Source: Physcomitrium patens
Taxonomy: Eukaryota; Streptophyta; Bryopsida; Funariales; Funariaceae
DNA: 64,000 nt
NCBI RefSeq assembly: GCF_000002425.4
Contig: NC_037256.1
Location: 17,458,586-17,522,585 of the forward strand
Direction of reading: 5' to 3'
The first letter of the stretch is position 1. Every line of letters starts with the position of its first letter. Below the pieces are notes generated by a model. It saw only the letters and a program-made list of their open reading frames with translations. It did no database searches and had not been told where the DNA came from. Shown here one piece after another: positions 24,044-37,037 of this stretch. The translations under genes and the position numbers were made by a program.

Positions 24044-26545
24044 TTAATTACCAAACATGTAAGAAAGTTGGCAATGGAAGACGATTTCAATAGTGTTTGA
24101 AGCAAGATTATAGTTAATAAGAACGAGAGCATTGCATCGAGGAAAATAAATCAATTGAAAAAAAGATAGGAAAGAGCTCAAGGAAGGAACTTGCTTAGAG
24201 AAGAACAAGAACGTAATCTTAAAAGAAAGCATTGATAGAATTGGATTAAACCATGGTTGCAAGCTTGTCGACACATCTGAACATATCAAAAACTGGATAG
24301 ACTATTAATTCTGCAGTCGTATGTACTGTTAGAAAAATTGCCAAGAATACTCGCGAGAAATTTTGTTAACATTCTAGTAGAAATCTTGAGGTCATTAACT
24401 GAAAGAGAAGGATGCGTAGAAGAATTTGGTATTCCATTGGGTATTTTTTCAGTAAAGGGTACTACTGAAACGAGCAATAGTGGCTCTTCAGATTGATACA
24501 AATTGGTCGCTAATAAAGATAACTATATTGTATTTCAAAATCCGACATTTTCACCTGCAATTCAACCAATAAAACTAATTACAGAAAATAACAGTAAATT
24601 GAGGAGCACTGAGAGCTCGAAAATTAGAATAAGGAAAAGCAGAGATTATTTTAAAATGGAGTTTAGTGGAACAAGAAATTCAATGGCGTTAGGAGGACCA
24701 GCCGTTCCGATTGCAATACAAATAGCTACAGTAGGCAATTATATGACTAGTGTCATGCCACTACCTACTTTTTGGGGATTTTCAGGTGCGGATGTCGATC
24801 AACATTTGTCTCAGTTTCTTACAACATGTATAGCTAATAATGGCAGAACTGAAGATATTTGGTTGCGATGGCTACCAGTGACCTTAAAAGACATGGCATT
24901 TGAATGGCACAACTGCTAATCAGTGGGTCAATTTCCAAATTGGGAAGCATTGAAGAATATATTTTTATCTCATTTTCAGCCAATTGGTTTTGAGGATCAC
25001 CTTCGAGAGAGGTTAATGAACAGCAAAATGATCTTAGGGGAGGCGGTGGAATCGTATTATGGCCGAGTGGCTGATATACTCAGTAAGTGGCCGAATCACC
25101 AAATGTCGGAGGTATTTATCTTATCCATATTAATCAATGGTTTGCACCCACCAAAACTAAAAATGTTTATAAAGGAAGCTCAACCCGTTACGGTGGCTGC
25201 ATCCCTTAATAGAGCCATGGTTTGGGAGGAATGCCATTATGATCAGTTTTTAACTGTGAGAGCCACGATGATTCCAGTTCAAGGTAGATATCAAAATCCG
25301 ACTTGGAACGAATCAATGGGTAGTTATCCACAGATATTAGAAACAGGGACCAATTCCAATACCAATATTCAAGGGCCAGTTAATGTCACCCCATTGTAAG
25401 CTATATCATCGAACGTGACAACAGCGTATGCTCCATATTTTCTGTATCAACAACAAGCATTAACTATGACAAAGATACCAATAATGCCAGCCCTAAAAGA
25501 TTTCAATGAAACCTTGTTATTGAATTTAACGAGGAAAATGGAAGAAATGGCCATCAATATGGCTAAAGATAAAGAGAAGAGACAAAAGCCTACCAATACC
25601 AGGACCAATGTATGGTGCAGTATTTGTAAGGGCCACGGTCATTCTGTAACAGAATGCCCCTCACCCTCACAAATAATGGGTCAATGTACATTTTATGGAA
25701 GAAAGCACATAATAGCAAATTATTGGAATTGGCAAAGACAACAACAACAAATAGTAATCAGACCATGATCCCACCAACCCTGTGGGATTTCAATCAAGTA
25801 CAAATAAGAAATACGTTTGGATGGAATGGAAATCGATTTAATTGACAAAATCGAGCATTCAATAACTTTCAAAGTTCCAATTTTAATCAGGAGTTTGAAT
25901 CAAATCCCCAGAACTATGGTAAAGAGCAGCAAAGGTATCAACAATATGCCCCATCGACGTCATCAAACCAAGTTCCCTCAGTACCAATGGGACAACCAGG
26001 ATCATTTTCTAACCCTACATGGAACAAGCCTAGTAGGTATATATCGGTGGAGGCACCTAATATGCCTGATGGAAGTCTAAGAAGACAACTTCATTGTTTT
26101 CATTACAGACACATTGATCATTATGCCAATGAATGTCCCAATCCCAGAGCTAGTGACGATTATGTGCGAGTTTGTAAAAATTGCAAGCAGTCGAGGCATA
26201 CTTATCAGTAATATAATGCCCCGTTCAATGTCAATAATTGATATCAGCAGATCCAAAGCCAAGGAAAAATGGAAGAGATAAATTGAGGTCATCAAGATTC
26301 TTCGATAAATCGAGTGAAATGTGTCCAAGCCGTTCTTACCCAGAGTCAGCAAAAGGGAAAAGGACCAATTCAATATTTGGATAATCTCGATGCGAAAGAC
26401 CAATTTGACCCAATTAGGGGACCATCCAATCCAGGTCCTGTTACGAGCTTCATACCCAGTATGAGACTTAACTTGGTGGCACAACCCAATGAGGTCCCAA
26501 TTACGGAGGCTTTGGTTCCGTTTCAAGCAGTTCCAATCTCTACGT
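24044..26545 (+). pseudogene. A body 1 gag with two pairs of CCHC-like knuckles
   Basis: The gag core runs from about 24760 (PTFWGFSGADVD) through FEWHNC and GEAVESYYGRV. A stop at 24917 splits it. Downstream, two knuckle-like units lie near 25615-25730 (CSICKGHGHSVTEC, then a decayed CTFYGRKH). Two more lie near 26093-26210 (CFHYRHIDHYANEC, then CKNCKQSRHTYQ). Several stops break the frame. Its copy in body 2 shows the same four-unit layout. Confidence 0.8.
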
Positions 26546-26689
26546 AGTTTTAAGAAACGTCCTATCCATTGAAAGATCCTCTCGGGGGAAGAATTCGAAA
26601 GAAGCCTCGGCTGCTGTTCTAATTCTGAGTCTAGTGTGGAAGAATATCTTATCTCATGGAGTTAAACTCAAACCAATGAAAAGAAAGAG

Positions 26690-27022
26690 GGCATTGGGAA
26701 TTATCCTAAATATGGTATTCTATGATATTTTAAAGGATCTGGATGCTATTCGGCCTTGTATTTCTATGAAGCAACTTCTAGCAGTTGCACCAGAGTGCCG
26801 TTAACATTGAATTCATCATTAACACGACATAGACACCGTAATAAAGAAGTTTATGAAGTCAGTTTGAACCCTGATCCAGATGCACCAACCATTGATGTTT
26901 CGATTGATGGTATTATGATCTCGGGTGTTGAGGTAGATGGTGGTTCCAGCGACAATTTAGTAAATGCTGATACAATGGATGCTTTAGATTTGGAACACTT
27001 AGTACCCACAACATTGATATAA
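26690..27022 (+). pseudogene. A body 1 protease region
   Basis: The reading EVSLNPDPDAPTIDVSIDG leads into the probable active site VDGGSSDNLV near 26935. The family usually has D-S/T-G, and body 2 also has DGGSS, so the Gly may be normal in this family. A stop ends the frame at 27022, at a place where DNA identity to body 2 jumps. Confidence 0.65.
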
Positions 27023-29106
27023 TGGATGGCAGATCATAGCTGGATTAAACCAATGGATATCTTACGGAGTGTTCAAACTATGATTACCGATATTGCATAT
27101 AAAATCGACTATATCATCTTTCGATTACAACATTCGACTTTATCGTATCCAATTTTATTGGGATGACCTTGGTTTATCAAACAAAGGCTAAGAACGATTG
27201 GAGTCGGGGTACTTTGACAATTGGCAATGGCGGAGACAAAATGGTATTACAAATGTATCCAGTACACTATCACACGCAATCTCAATTGCTAGCATTTGAA
27301 TTAACGTTGGACAATGAACTTAGCTCTGATGACGATGCAGTAGCACCAATTACGGAGGTACCCGTGGACTCAACACTAAACCCTGGAGTAGTCTATCAAT
27401 TTGGAGGTCTGGGGGAATACTTGATATATTCGACGGACTCAAAAAAACTCGGATTATGTTAGTACTAATTAGATGACTAAGTATGATGTACACCACTTTA
27501 GTACTCTGGACACAAGATTCAGTACTTCATACATGTCGAACTTATCGAGTGACTTTAAACTAGCACGGGGATTGAAACAGAACATCGCTGTTGTACCTTT
27601 ATGTCAAACTATCAACTTGGCGACCACAGTAGAACCTCGGACAATTAAGGTCTACAAAGGTATTAAAGAACAAGAGTTGACCTGTTGGACCGAATTTTTC
27701 TTGCATCATAAATCTGCTTTTGCTTAGACTTATGATGATTTAAAAGGTATTCCCGCTGAAGTCTATGAGCATCATATCATTTTAGATGAGAATCCTAAAC
27801 CGGTACGGCAGAGGCAACATCGCCTTAATTCTAAATATTCCATCATGGTGAAGGAAGAATTAAACAGGCTTCTTGCGGTTGGTTTTATTTACCTAGTACC
27901 AAATAGTGATTGGGTTTCTCCAATCGTGATGGTGCCAAAAAAGAATGGAAAAATCTGAATTTGTTAGGATTTTCGGAAAGTTAATGTGACCACCAAGAAA
28001 GATTACTTCCCATTGCCCTTCACAGATACTATATTAGACACTGTAGCAGGTTATGAATGTTATTTATTCCTAGATGGATTTTCCAGATATAATCAGGTTC
28101 AAATTGCAATGGAAGACCAACTCAAGACGACCTTTACTATGGATTGAGGCCAATTCGCTTATCACGTGATGCCTTTTGGGTTATGTAACGCCCCAACTAC
28201 GTTTCAAAGAGTGATGACTCAAGCCTTCCAAGACTATCTTCAGCTATTTATGGAGATCTTTTTAGATGACTTTTGTGTATTCAGTACAAAACAAGATCAT
28301 CTTAATTATCTCGGCAAATGTTTGGCTTAGTGCGCTAAGTTTAGAATATCGTTGAACTTGGATAAGTATCAATTCGATGTTCCGTCAGGAAAATTATTGA
28401 GACATATCATCTCTAGCTGTGGTATCACTACGGATCCAGACACATATAATGAACTTGCCCAGACTAGAGACGGTCTTCGGTGTTCAAGAGTTTGTCGGCC
28501 ATGTCAGTTATTATCGACGATTTATTCGGTCGTTTGCAGTTATTTGTCAACCTTTAACAAACTTATTGAAGAAACTTCTGTTCGATGGGATTAGTCCCAT
28601 CTAGATCATAGAGTGTACCGTGGCCTTTGAAGCATTGAAGTCAAAATTGGTCTCTGTACCAATATTGGTGGCCCCTCGTTGGACCGAGTCCTTTCATGTG
28701 TATATTGATGCATCCAATGTGGCTATTGGATCGGTGCTAAGTCAGAAGGATGTCCAGGGTCTGGATCATCCTATCTATTATGGTAGTCGATAATTGGTGG
28801 TTGTCGAATGTAATTACACTACTACTCAACAAGAAGCGTTGGGTGTGATATATTCGGTTCAAAAATTTTGGTACTATTTGCTTGGGTATCCATTTGTCTT
28901 TTATGTGGATCATGATGCCTTCAAATACATGATTAATAAGCCTTAATTGAGTGGACACATTGCTCGATGGTTGTTATTATTTCAAGAATTTAATTTTGCT
29001 ATCAATGTACGACGAGGAAAGAAACATGCCTATGCGGATCACTTGTCCCGATTGTCCAATATCTTGGGTAATGAGCCTATTAATTATGCACTTTCTGATG
29101 CATAGT
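27023..29106 (+). pseudogene. A body 1 linker, reverse transcriptase and RNase H
   Basis: The RT has FLDGFSRYNQVQIA, MPFGLCNAPTTFQRVM and the catalytic FLDD (IFLDDFCVFS near 28255). RNase H follows near 28680 with VYIDASNVAIGSVLS, and FYYGSR-like and YVDHDAFKYM-type motifs. Many stops occur. Where body 2 keeps TGG, body 1 has TAG or TGA at 27725 and 28146. Confidence 0.8.
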
Positions 29107-29120
29107 TTTTTATCGTCGAA

Positions 29121-30408
29121 GTGATTACAACCGACTACAGTGAATTGATTCAATATTTGACATTTCAGACATTCACACCTATATATAGTGAGAAATGTAA
29201 GAAACGACTGATTTTAAAAAGTGTATCATATACGATGATAGGAGACGCCTTGTATAAGCAAGGCCGGGATGGAATTCTATGCCATTGCATCTTTTCCAAT
29301 GAAGTACAATCGATACTAGAGGGATGTCATTTGGATAGTTATGGTGGGTATTTCATGGGAGACAGTACTGCTCGCAAGGCTTTAATGGCCGAATATTGGT
29401 GGTCCACAATATTTTCTGATGCGTACCAATTTATTTGTCGTTGTGATCCTTGTCAACGAATTGGTCAACCCATGGGTACTTCAGCGATGCCGTTAGTACC
29501 AATCTTGGCACAGATACCATTTGAAAAATGGGGAATTGATTTTGTTGGATCCATTGCACCAGCATCGAGACATGGACGAAAGCGGTATATTTTAGTGGCC
29601 ACGGACTATGTAACCAAATGGGCGGAGGCTATTGCTACCCGCAATAATAATGCGAGTACGATGGCCACTTTTCTATATGAAAATATTATTACTCGATTTA
29701 GATATCCGAAGGAATTGGTTAGCGATCGTGGCACCCATTTCATAAATGCTACCATAGCAGCCTTGACGAACACATACAAAATCAAGCATAGGAAAACAAC
29801 ACCATATCATCCTCAGACCAATGGGCAGACGAAAAGAACTAATAGTATTCTATGTAAGATTTTAATCAAAACAATTTTGGGCGCAGGAACGGATTGGGAT
29901 ACTAAATTGTTTGCGGCATTGTAGGCGTATCGTATTGCATATAAAGTGACTACCAATTCCAATTAATATACGGACAAGAAGCAATATACACCATTCCAAT
30001 TAATATACGGACAAGAAGCAATATTATCCATTGAATTGGAAGTTCAGAGTTTACACATTGCATTAGATGAACGTCTTAGAGAAAAAGAATCACTTCAATA
30101 TCGATTGGCAAAGTTGCACAAATTGGATGAAATATGGGCCACAACTCTCTTTAACATGGAAGCAACTCAAAAATGGAGAAAGAGTTACTATGATAGTAAA
30201 CTGCGTCCGAAGAATTTTATGTCCAATGATTTGGTATTGTTGTATGATAGCAGGTTTAATCATTTTTTGGGAAAATTTCAAGTTCGCTGGCAGGGCCATA
30301 TCATGTGATTGAAGGGATTTCCAATGGATCTGTTCAATTGGAGGATTTCATAGGTCATCGATTCAATACCCACATTAACGGGAACCGATTACGTTTATAT
30401 CATACATA
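29121..30408 (+). pseudogene. A body 1 integrase
   Basis: A 267-codon open stretch includes the Cys pair CDPCQR, the Asp in WGIDFVG and the second Asp in VSDRGTHF. The third catalytic residue is Lys (NGQTKRTN); body 2 has Glu there. A Trp codon became TAG at 29923. A short tandem duplication at 29956-30024 disrupts the frame. The C-terminal tail ends near 30408 with FNTHINGNRLRLYH. Confidence 0.85.
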
Positions 30409-30730
30409 AAACATGGGACGGGTTTTCAATTTCTGGAGGAGGTCATATCGAATGTATTTAGAATAGATCTAATTAAGTGCGTTAGGGTGTAGAGGTGGCT
30501 GAAAGGATAGTTAGTAATTACTAATGTGTCAGATGGGACGGAGGTGAGAAACGGACAGTAGGAGTAACATGTTGTTATCACCACTAGATAAAAGAAGAGG
30601 AGTGGGGCACCCATTTATGGTCATTCTCAGATGTCGCATTTTGTTATTGTTTCTTTTCGGTGTTACAATTTTGGATGTTGCAGAGTACTGGAGCGTAGTA
30701 TTGATGTTTAGAGCTTGAAAGAGTGTGCAT
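30409..30730 (+). other. Spacer between integrase and the extra frame of A body 1
   Basis: There is no coding homology. The stretch is missing from body 2 together with the integrase tail, by a deletion of about 570 bp. Confidence 0.5.
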
Positions 30731-32380
30731 CGTGGCGATTGAGAGTGCAAAGAGAGCTACGATCATAGAAAAAAGTGGCCAAAATGTGAAAGCTAAATGT
30801 AATTTAGGACCACCATCCGTAGTAATCGTTACCAATATGGAGCCTATGAAGCCAGAGATTTGCTAGATGCCAAGGAGAATATGAGATTTTTGAAACGCGC
30901 AAATATTTCAATTTTTACGAAGGTCAAATAGTTTGTTTTCAATTAATGTAGCATTAGTGGAAGAATACATCATGAACTATGATCCAGAAGATGGATTGAG
31001 CGTAGTACAAGGACGTGTTATTGGTATTGATGAGAAGATCCTCAAAAAAGTACTATTTCTTCTAATTGGAGAGATTGTGGTGGGTGTTGAGGAAGCTAGT
31101 GACTTTCGACGAAGAAGTTATTTCAAAGGTGGCATGTCATCGTTTGAGAAGAACCAAGGTTGGCGGACGGCTGAGGTAATTACATCTGAGCTCATAGAAT
31201 GGTTGCGCTTCATGCTGAGGCATCTAGAGTTGTATCGATATAACACATATATGTCAAAACGGTTAATATTTGTAGTGGTAGGGACGTTTGAAGGGATGGT
31301 GTTCAATTAGGCAGCTTATGTAGCAAGCCGTATTCATACAAAAATGGGAGCCAAGCGCAAAATAGGGAAGTTTACAGCGTTGCTATGTTCCAATTATGTG
31401 TATGCTATGATCGCGTATATATTGCAGCAAACATCGCCTGTAGAGGGACGTTTTGAATAAGTGCCAGTGCCTCCGTAGCGAGAATAGAATTCATTGGCAC
31501 AAAATATCAATACAATGGAGGTAATACATGAAATTGGAGAATCCAATCGTCCAGTGGTACCAAAAATGGATTTGATTTGTTTGGTGGTGGAAGAGGAGAA
31601 CGAAGTCGCGACGTTGTTAGATATCAATCAGTTAGCATTTCCACAAGGCCGACTGTCGAAAGGCGTACATCTTAAAAATTCTTTATTGAAGTGCATTTTA
31701 CAAATACATTACATGGTACGAGCATTGGATGTAGAGGGCAGTAGTAAACTGGAATTAGAGGCAAGCAAAAAGGTGATATCGGAGCAAACATAAAGAATTG
31801 AAGAGCAAGAATGGATAATCCAAGCGAATGCGGAATCCAAGCTGCTATTGGAGCGACAAATTGGGAAACAAGAGGAAACTTGGAACAAAGAAAGAGAGCG
31901 CATGGTGGAGACCCACAGGCAAGAACTATTTCGGGCTCACAGTCATTCAATTTTGGAACTGGAAAAAGAGAAGGGTCAGTTGGTAATGGAACAAGAAAAG
32001 ACCAAGTTATGGGCGTAAGAAAAATTGGTATTGAGTGACTAATACAGATGTAAAATGGAGCAATAAAGGGCTAAAATTGAGGCCTTGAACACCGAGGTGA
32101 CAAGATTGGCAAAGGATTTAGTCAATATTGGTCAAGCATAAGTATCGACATTGCCAGTTCTTGAAGTTCTAGAAGAGAGGAGTCACTTTCTATGCCAATT
32201 GGAATTGAGGGATGCCCAGATCTTGAAATTGGAAGCTCAAGTCCGTGGACTGGGTGAGTACAATGAAGACCTTTCAACTCAGTTGAAGTAGGAGCTGATG
32301 GAAGGATTCGAGGAGGACAAAGATTTGTAGGTGGAACCAGAATCGGTCGAACCAATAACAGATACTACGGTAATTGATTA
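30731..32380 (+). pseudogene. Extra frame 3' of pol in A body 1, coiled-coil protein
   Basis: It lies between integrase and the 3' LTR, in the sense direction. An N-terminal globular part (NVALVEEYIMNYD near 30945 to TFEGMVFN near 31300) is followed by a hinge and then a Glu/Lys/Gln-rich heptad region (from about 31740). A region ending near EPITDTT closes it. Stops break it; at 31308 TAG stands where body 2 has TGG. The globular part recalls the 'putative plant transposon protein' domain of plant gypsy elements (LVREFY-type motif). That link is from memory and unproven. Confidence 0.65.
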
Positions 32381-32467
32381 ATTACATAGGTCAAAGTGAT
32401 CACAATTTTTGTAGAGTTTTGTTAGATAATTTTTAGATAGGTATCAATTGAGTGTTTGCAAGGACGC

Positions 32468-33758
32468 TGTCGTATTACGTGCTTTCCTGCTCGAGAACGC
32501 ACCGGGCGTCTAGTTGTAGAAGGTAGTATAGAGATTCGCCAATATTCAAGCAGTTTATTGGTTTTTGACTATTGGAATACAAACAACTGTAAGAATATAC
32601 CGTAAATCTATATGGATGCCGTTCGACTGCTTGTCGAAGTCCTTTTTGCTCCAACCGGTAGGTCTCTAGACGTTACACAGAACCTCAAACAACCCAAACT
32701 GCTAATCTTCGATACCGCTTTTTACTCACGATCTTGTATCCACTGACTGTCTTGTTAGATTAATCCAATAAATTTTATTCACTCCGCATACTCAATCCTA
32801 TAGACACCCTTTTAACTCTTCATCATAGACGTAACTCGATTTCACAAAACAGTCAAGAGTAATCAAACCCACTTCATTAAAAATCCCAATTCACCATTAC
32901 AATATTGACTTCAGCAACGATTGCCTAAGTCTTCTCAAAACCCTATGATGAAAAAAAAACCCAATTCTCTGTCTTCTTTCCCCGCCCGAAGCATGAAGCT
33001 AGCTCTCTCCCATCTTCAAAACCTCCCCCAAAACTTATTTTCTCTCCTAACCTTATCCTCTGAATTTCTTCAATCTTTTGTCTTGCATCCAGAATTGGCT
33101 CCCACTATCAGAGCTTGGATCTGAAATTGGCTCTCGCCGTCAGAGCTTGGATTCGAAATTGGCTCTCACCGTCAGAGCTTTCTCCCCCGTTTTTACCTTT
33201 AAGAGATCTTTTTACCGAAAACAACGTTCCCTGAAACGGCATAGAGAACAGGATAGCCTGAAACAGAATCAAAACCTTGTAATCGGGACCACATTGAGTC
33301 GCCCGACCAATTCAGGTCTCATATTGGCGAAGAGTCCAGTAGTAAGACCTAGATGTCCCCGTAATTGGATCAAATTGGTCCTTTGCGTCAGATTGGCTGA
33401 GGCCCGTAGTAAGACCTGGATTTTCCCGTAATTAGACTGCATTGGGTTGCCCGGCCAATTCAGGTCTCATATTGGGTAAGAGGACCCGGATTGGATTCTT
33501 GAAATTATATCCAATTGGCTCTTTGAACCAGGCTCACCCGTCGTGTGAATTGGTCCTTTCTCTTCCTGCTGACTCTCGTTATTGGAATCGAACGGAGCAT
33601 TTCAGTATGCCCCGGCTGACTGTAACGAGGTGATTGAACCTGGCCACTCAGTATTTGTACTGGAGTTGGTCGTTGCTCCCAATATTCGAGGTAACTGAAC
33701 ATTAATAAAAGTTCCCTTTCTTTATATTTTCACGGTATACTCGTGTTACAACATGACA
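32468..33758 (-). mobile_element. Solo LTR of family D
   Basis: It starts TGTCGTATTACGTGC and ends TTACAACATGACA, collinear with both LTRs of the full D element. The 4-mer acgc stands on both sides (32464-32467 and 33759-33762). It sits between the extra frame and the 3' LTR of A body 1. It was probably left by recombination between the LTRs of a former full element. Strand is taken from the coding strand of the full element. Confidence 0.9.
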
Positions 33759-33784
33759 ACGCTGCATAGATAGGACTGGGGCTA

Positions 33785-34546
33785 TGTAGAATAGATATTT
33801 ATTTGTTTTTGAAAGATATTGATAAAATATATTAAGAGTCCATATAATAGGAAATTTAGGAAGACAGATGAGTGATTTAGTTATTAAAAGCGGTTAATTA
33901 CAGAATTATGGTTAAAATTTGGAAAATCAAAGGAAAGTATATAGGAGTTGTAGAAGCTAATTAAGGTGCCATCATTGTGATAGTGTGAGCCGGGGTAAGC
34001 TTGGTGCTACCTCTTTTCTTTTGTTTGTTATGTTCTTTGAATAAGAGAATTGAGAGTTTCTGAATATTGTGAAGTGAATTATGGAATGGAAATGTGATTG
34101 GTATTATTTGAGAAGAAGAAAGATTAAATGCTGAAATTTGATTGTAGTTCAACAGAGAGAATGAATCTGTATTTGTGTAAAAAACCGTAATGTGAATGGG
34201 AGTTTTGTATGAAGAATTCCAGTGATTGGAATGAGGGTAATTGTGTGTTGAAAGCTGTGAGGGCACAATATTTCAGTTGGAGATTATGAGGGTGAATATA
34301 TTGGTGGAAATAGCAGTTATTGGTATGACTGAATTGCTGTAAAGAAGAGACCGATAAGGTGAAGGAAGAGATTATAGTTTCCTTGTGTGTTCAGATATTG
34401 GAAATAGAGATGATACATTCAGGAGGTAATTGATTGTGTGATCCTAACGTGAACGCTTAAACAACTAGTCATTCCCCGTGTTCGAATCTCCCTATATGAG
34501 TTTATGGGGGGAGGTTTCTTCTAGAATAGTAAAACGAGCAATCATA
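33785..34546 (+). repeat. LTR2, shared middle LTR of the A tandem
   Basis: It starts TGTAGAATA after a purine-rich stretch (AGGACTGGGGCTA). It ends GCAATCATA and is followed by a second tRNA-Asp-type primer site. Its first 200 bases match LTR1 but not LTR3. Confidence 0.85.
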
Positions 34547-34549
34547 TTT

Positions 34550-34567
34550 TGGCCCCGTTGTCGAGGA
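34550..34567 (+). promoter_or_regulatory. Primer-binding site of A body 2 (tRNA-Asp type)
   Basis: TGGCCCCGTTGTCGAGGA begins three bases after LTR2 and agrees at 15 of 18 positions with the expected tRNA-Asp complement. Its three changes differ from those of the first copy, except one shared position. Confidence 0.7.
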
Positions 34568-34620
34568 GTGATAATAGCTTTGAGTGTTAAGAATTAATTA
34601 TCAAATGTGTGAAAAAATTG

Positions 34621-36779
34621 GCAATGGAAGACGATTTCAGTAGTATTTGAAGAAAGAGTATGGTTATTAAGAATGAGAATTTAATAGCAAAGAAAATAAA
34701 GCAATCAAAGGAAAGAATAGAGAGATCGCAAGCAAACAATTTGTTGCGTAATGAACGAGATCACAAATTAAAAAAGAAGCATCGATAAAGTTGGATTAAG
34801 CCGTGGTTGCATGCGTGTTGGCATATTCGATCATACCCAGAGGACGATCGACCTCTAATATTTTTGAAGTACATACCATTAAAGAAATTACCAAGAGCAC
34901 TCGCAGGGAGCACTGCTAATAGTCCAGCAAACCTCTCGAAGCCGTTAATGGAAAATGAGGAAGACATAGAGGAATTAGATACTCCACTGGGTATCTTCTC
35001 AATTGAAAATACGTCCAATCCTAACAAGATTGGTTCTAAAGATCGGCATAAATTACTTACCAATAAAGATCAATTCAGAGTATATCATAATCTGTCGTTT
35101 TCACCTCATATTCAACCAGTAAAATTATTTGCAGATAATAATAGTCAATCAGGAAGGCCTGGAAGTCCGAAAAAGACTTTTACGGGAGACAGTTTTTATT
35201 TTAATAAAAAATTGACTGGCATCTTTAATGACGTCCGGAGGACCAGCAGTTTCGATTGCAGTTCAAATGGGTGCAGTGGGCAATCGAATGACTAGCATCG
35301 TGCCATTACCTACTTTTCGGGATTTGCTAGGTGCGGATCCAGATTAACATTTGTTTCAATTCTTGACGGCATGTGTAGCGAATAATAGAAGAACAGAAGA
35401 CATTTGGCTGAGATGGCTGCCAGTGACATTGAAAGATACAACGTTTGAGTGGTAGAACCGCCAACTTGTGGGACAATTTATCAATTGGAAGGCATTGAAA
35501 AATACATTTTTAGCCCATTTTCGACCAATTGGTTTTGAAGAACATCTTAAAGAAAAATTAATGAATAGCAGAATGGTACCAGGGGAAGCAGTACAATCAT
35601 ATTATGGTCGTATAGTGGATATACTTTGAAAATGGCCAAATAACCAAATGTTGGAATCATTTGTGTTGTCCATATTCGTTAATTGACTAAATCCACCAAA
35701 ATTGAAAATGTTTGTAAAAGAGGCCCAATCAGCCACCATTGCATCATCTCTTGAGCGAGCAAAAGTATGGGAGGAATGTTACTATGACCAGAACTTAACA
35801 ATTAGAGCCACGATGATTCCATCTGAAGGAGGTTATCAAATGACAAATTGGAATGACGCATCGTGAAGTTATTTGGGAAGAAATGATTATGGTACAATTC
35901 CATAGGGAATAGTGGATGTTGTTCTATTGCAAGCTATACCACCATCATCATCACACCCATATGCGCCTTATTTCTCGTATCAGAAATCAATACCTACAAA
36001 GGAATTACTTAATGCATTGGTATCAAGGGATCCCAATGAGTCATTACTATTAATATTGATGAAAAAAAATAGTTGAATTGGTTGTGAATCTGGCCAAGGA
36101 TAAAAAAAAAAGGCATAAACCAACTAATATGCGTCCCAATGTCCAGTGCAGCAATTGTAAAGGGCAAGGTCATTTAGTAACAGAATATCCTTCACCACCC
36201 CAAATGACTATACAATGTAACTTTTGTGGGGGCAAGCATATTACCACCAACTGTTGGAATTTACGGAAGCAACAACAACTCAGTAATCAGATAATGACTC
36301 AACCAACTTCGTGGAATGTCAATCAAGTACAGATGAATAATAGGTTTGGCTCGAATGGAAATTGAGCAAATAAACAAAACAGGAATTATTCTAATTTCCT
36401 GAACTCTGAATTTCACCAAGAAGGTGTATCCAATACTCACAGATTAGTGATAAATCAACCAGGATACCATCAATATCCACCCATGACGAAGCCAATGCGA
36501 CACTTTACAGTAACAATGGGTCAACCAGGATCCTTTACTCATCCGACATGGAACAGACCTAGCCGTTATATACCAGTAGAGTCACCCATTATCCCTGAAG
36601 GAGTTGACAAGAGACCACTTCGTTGCTATGATTGCAAACAAATCAGACATTATGCAAGTGAATGTCCTAATCCAAGGGCCAGTGATGACTATGCTCCAAT
36701 ATGTAGAAATTATAAGCAGTCTGGTCACACGTATCAGCAATGCAATGCACCCTTTAATTATAATAACCGAGACCAGTAA
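34621..36779 (+). pseudogene. A body 2 gag with two pairs of CCHC-like knuckles
   Basis: The N-terminal part (34807-35295) is open and ends at a frameshift near 35230. The core near 35300-35860 has several stops. The knuckles are CSNCKGQGH and CNFCGGKHITTNC near 36145-36250, then CYDCKQIRHYASEC and a final unit CRNYKQSGHTYQQC near 36620-36745. One Cys of the last unit is Tyr. Identity to body 1 is only moderate here by eye (around 70%). Confidence 0.8.
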
Positions 36780-37037
36780 ATACAAACAAGCCAACTGGCG
36801 GAGGACAAAGGCCCTGTTCAATGAGACGCACTAGTACATCGTATCGAGGTAGTGAACGCAGTGCTTACCAAAGGCCAATAAAAAGACAAGAATCTAATTC
36901 AGGACATGGATGAACTAATCGCAAGAGAGCAAGTAGTGTCGTCCATGGGGCTAAACAAATCAATATCAGTATTGGGACGCATCCCAATATTGAGACTTCA
37001 ATAGACTGAGGAACCCAATTCGGTTCTACGTGCCAAT

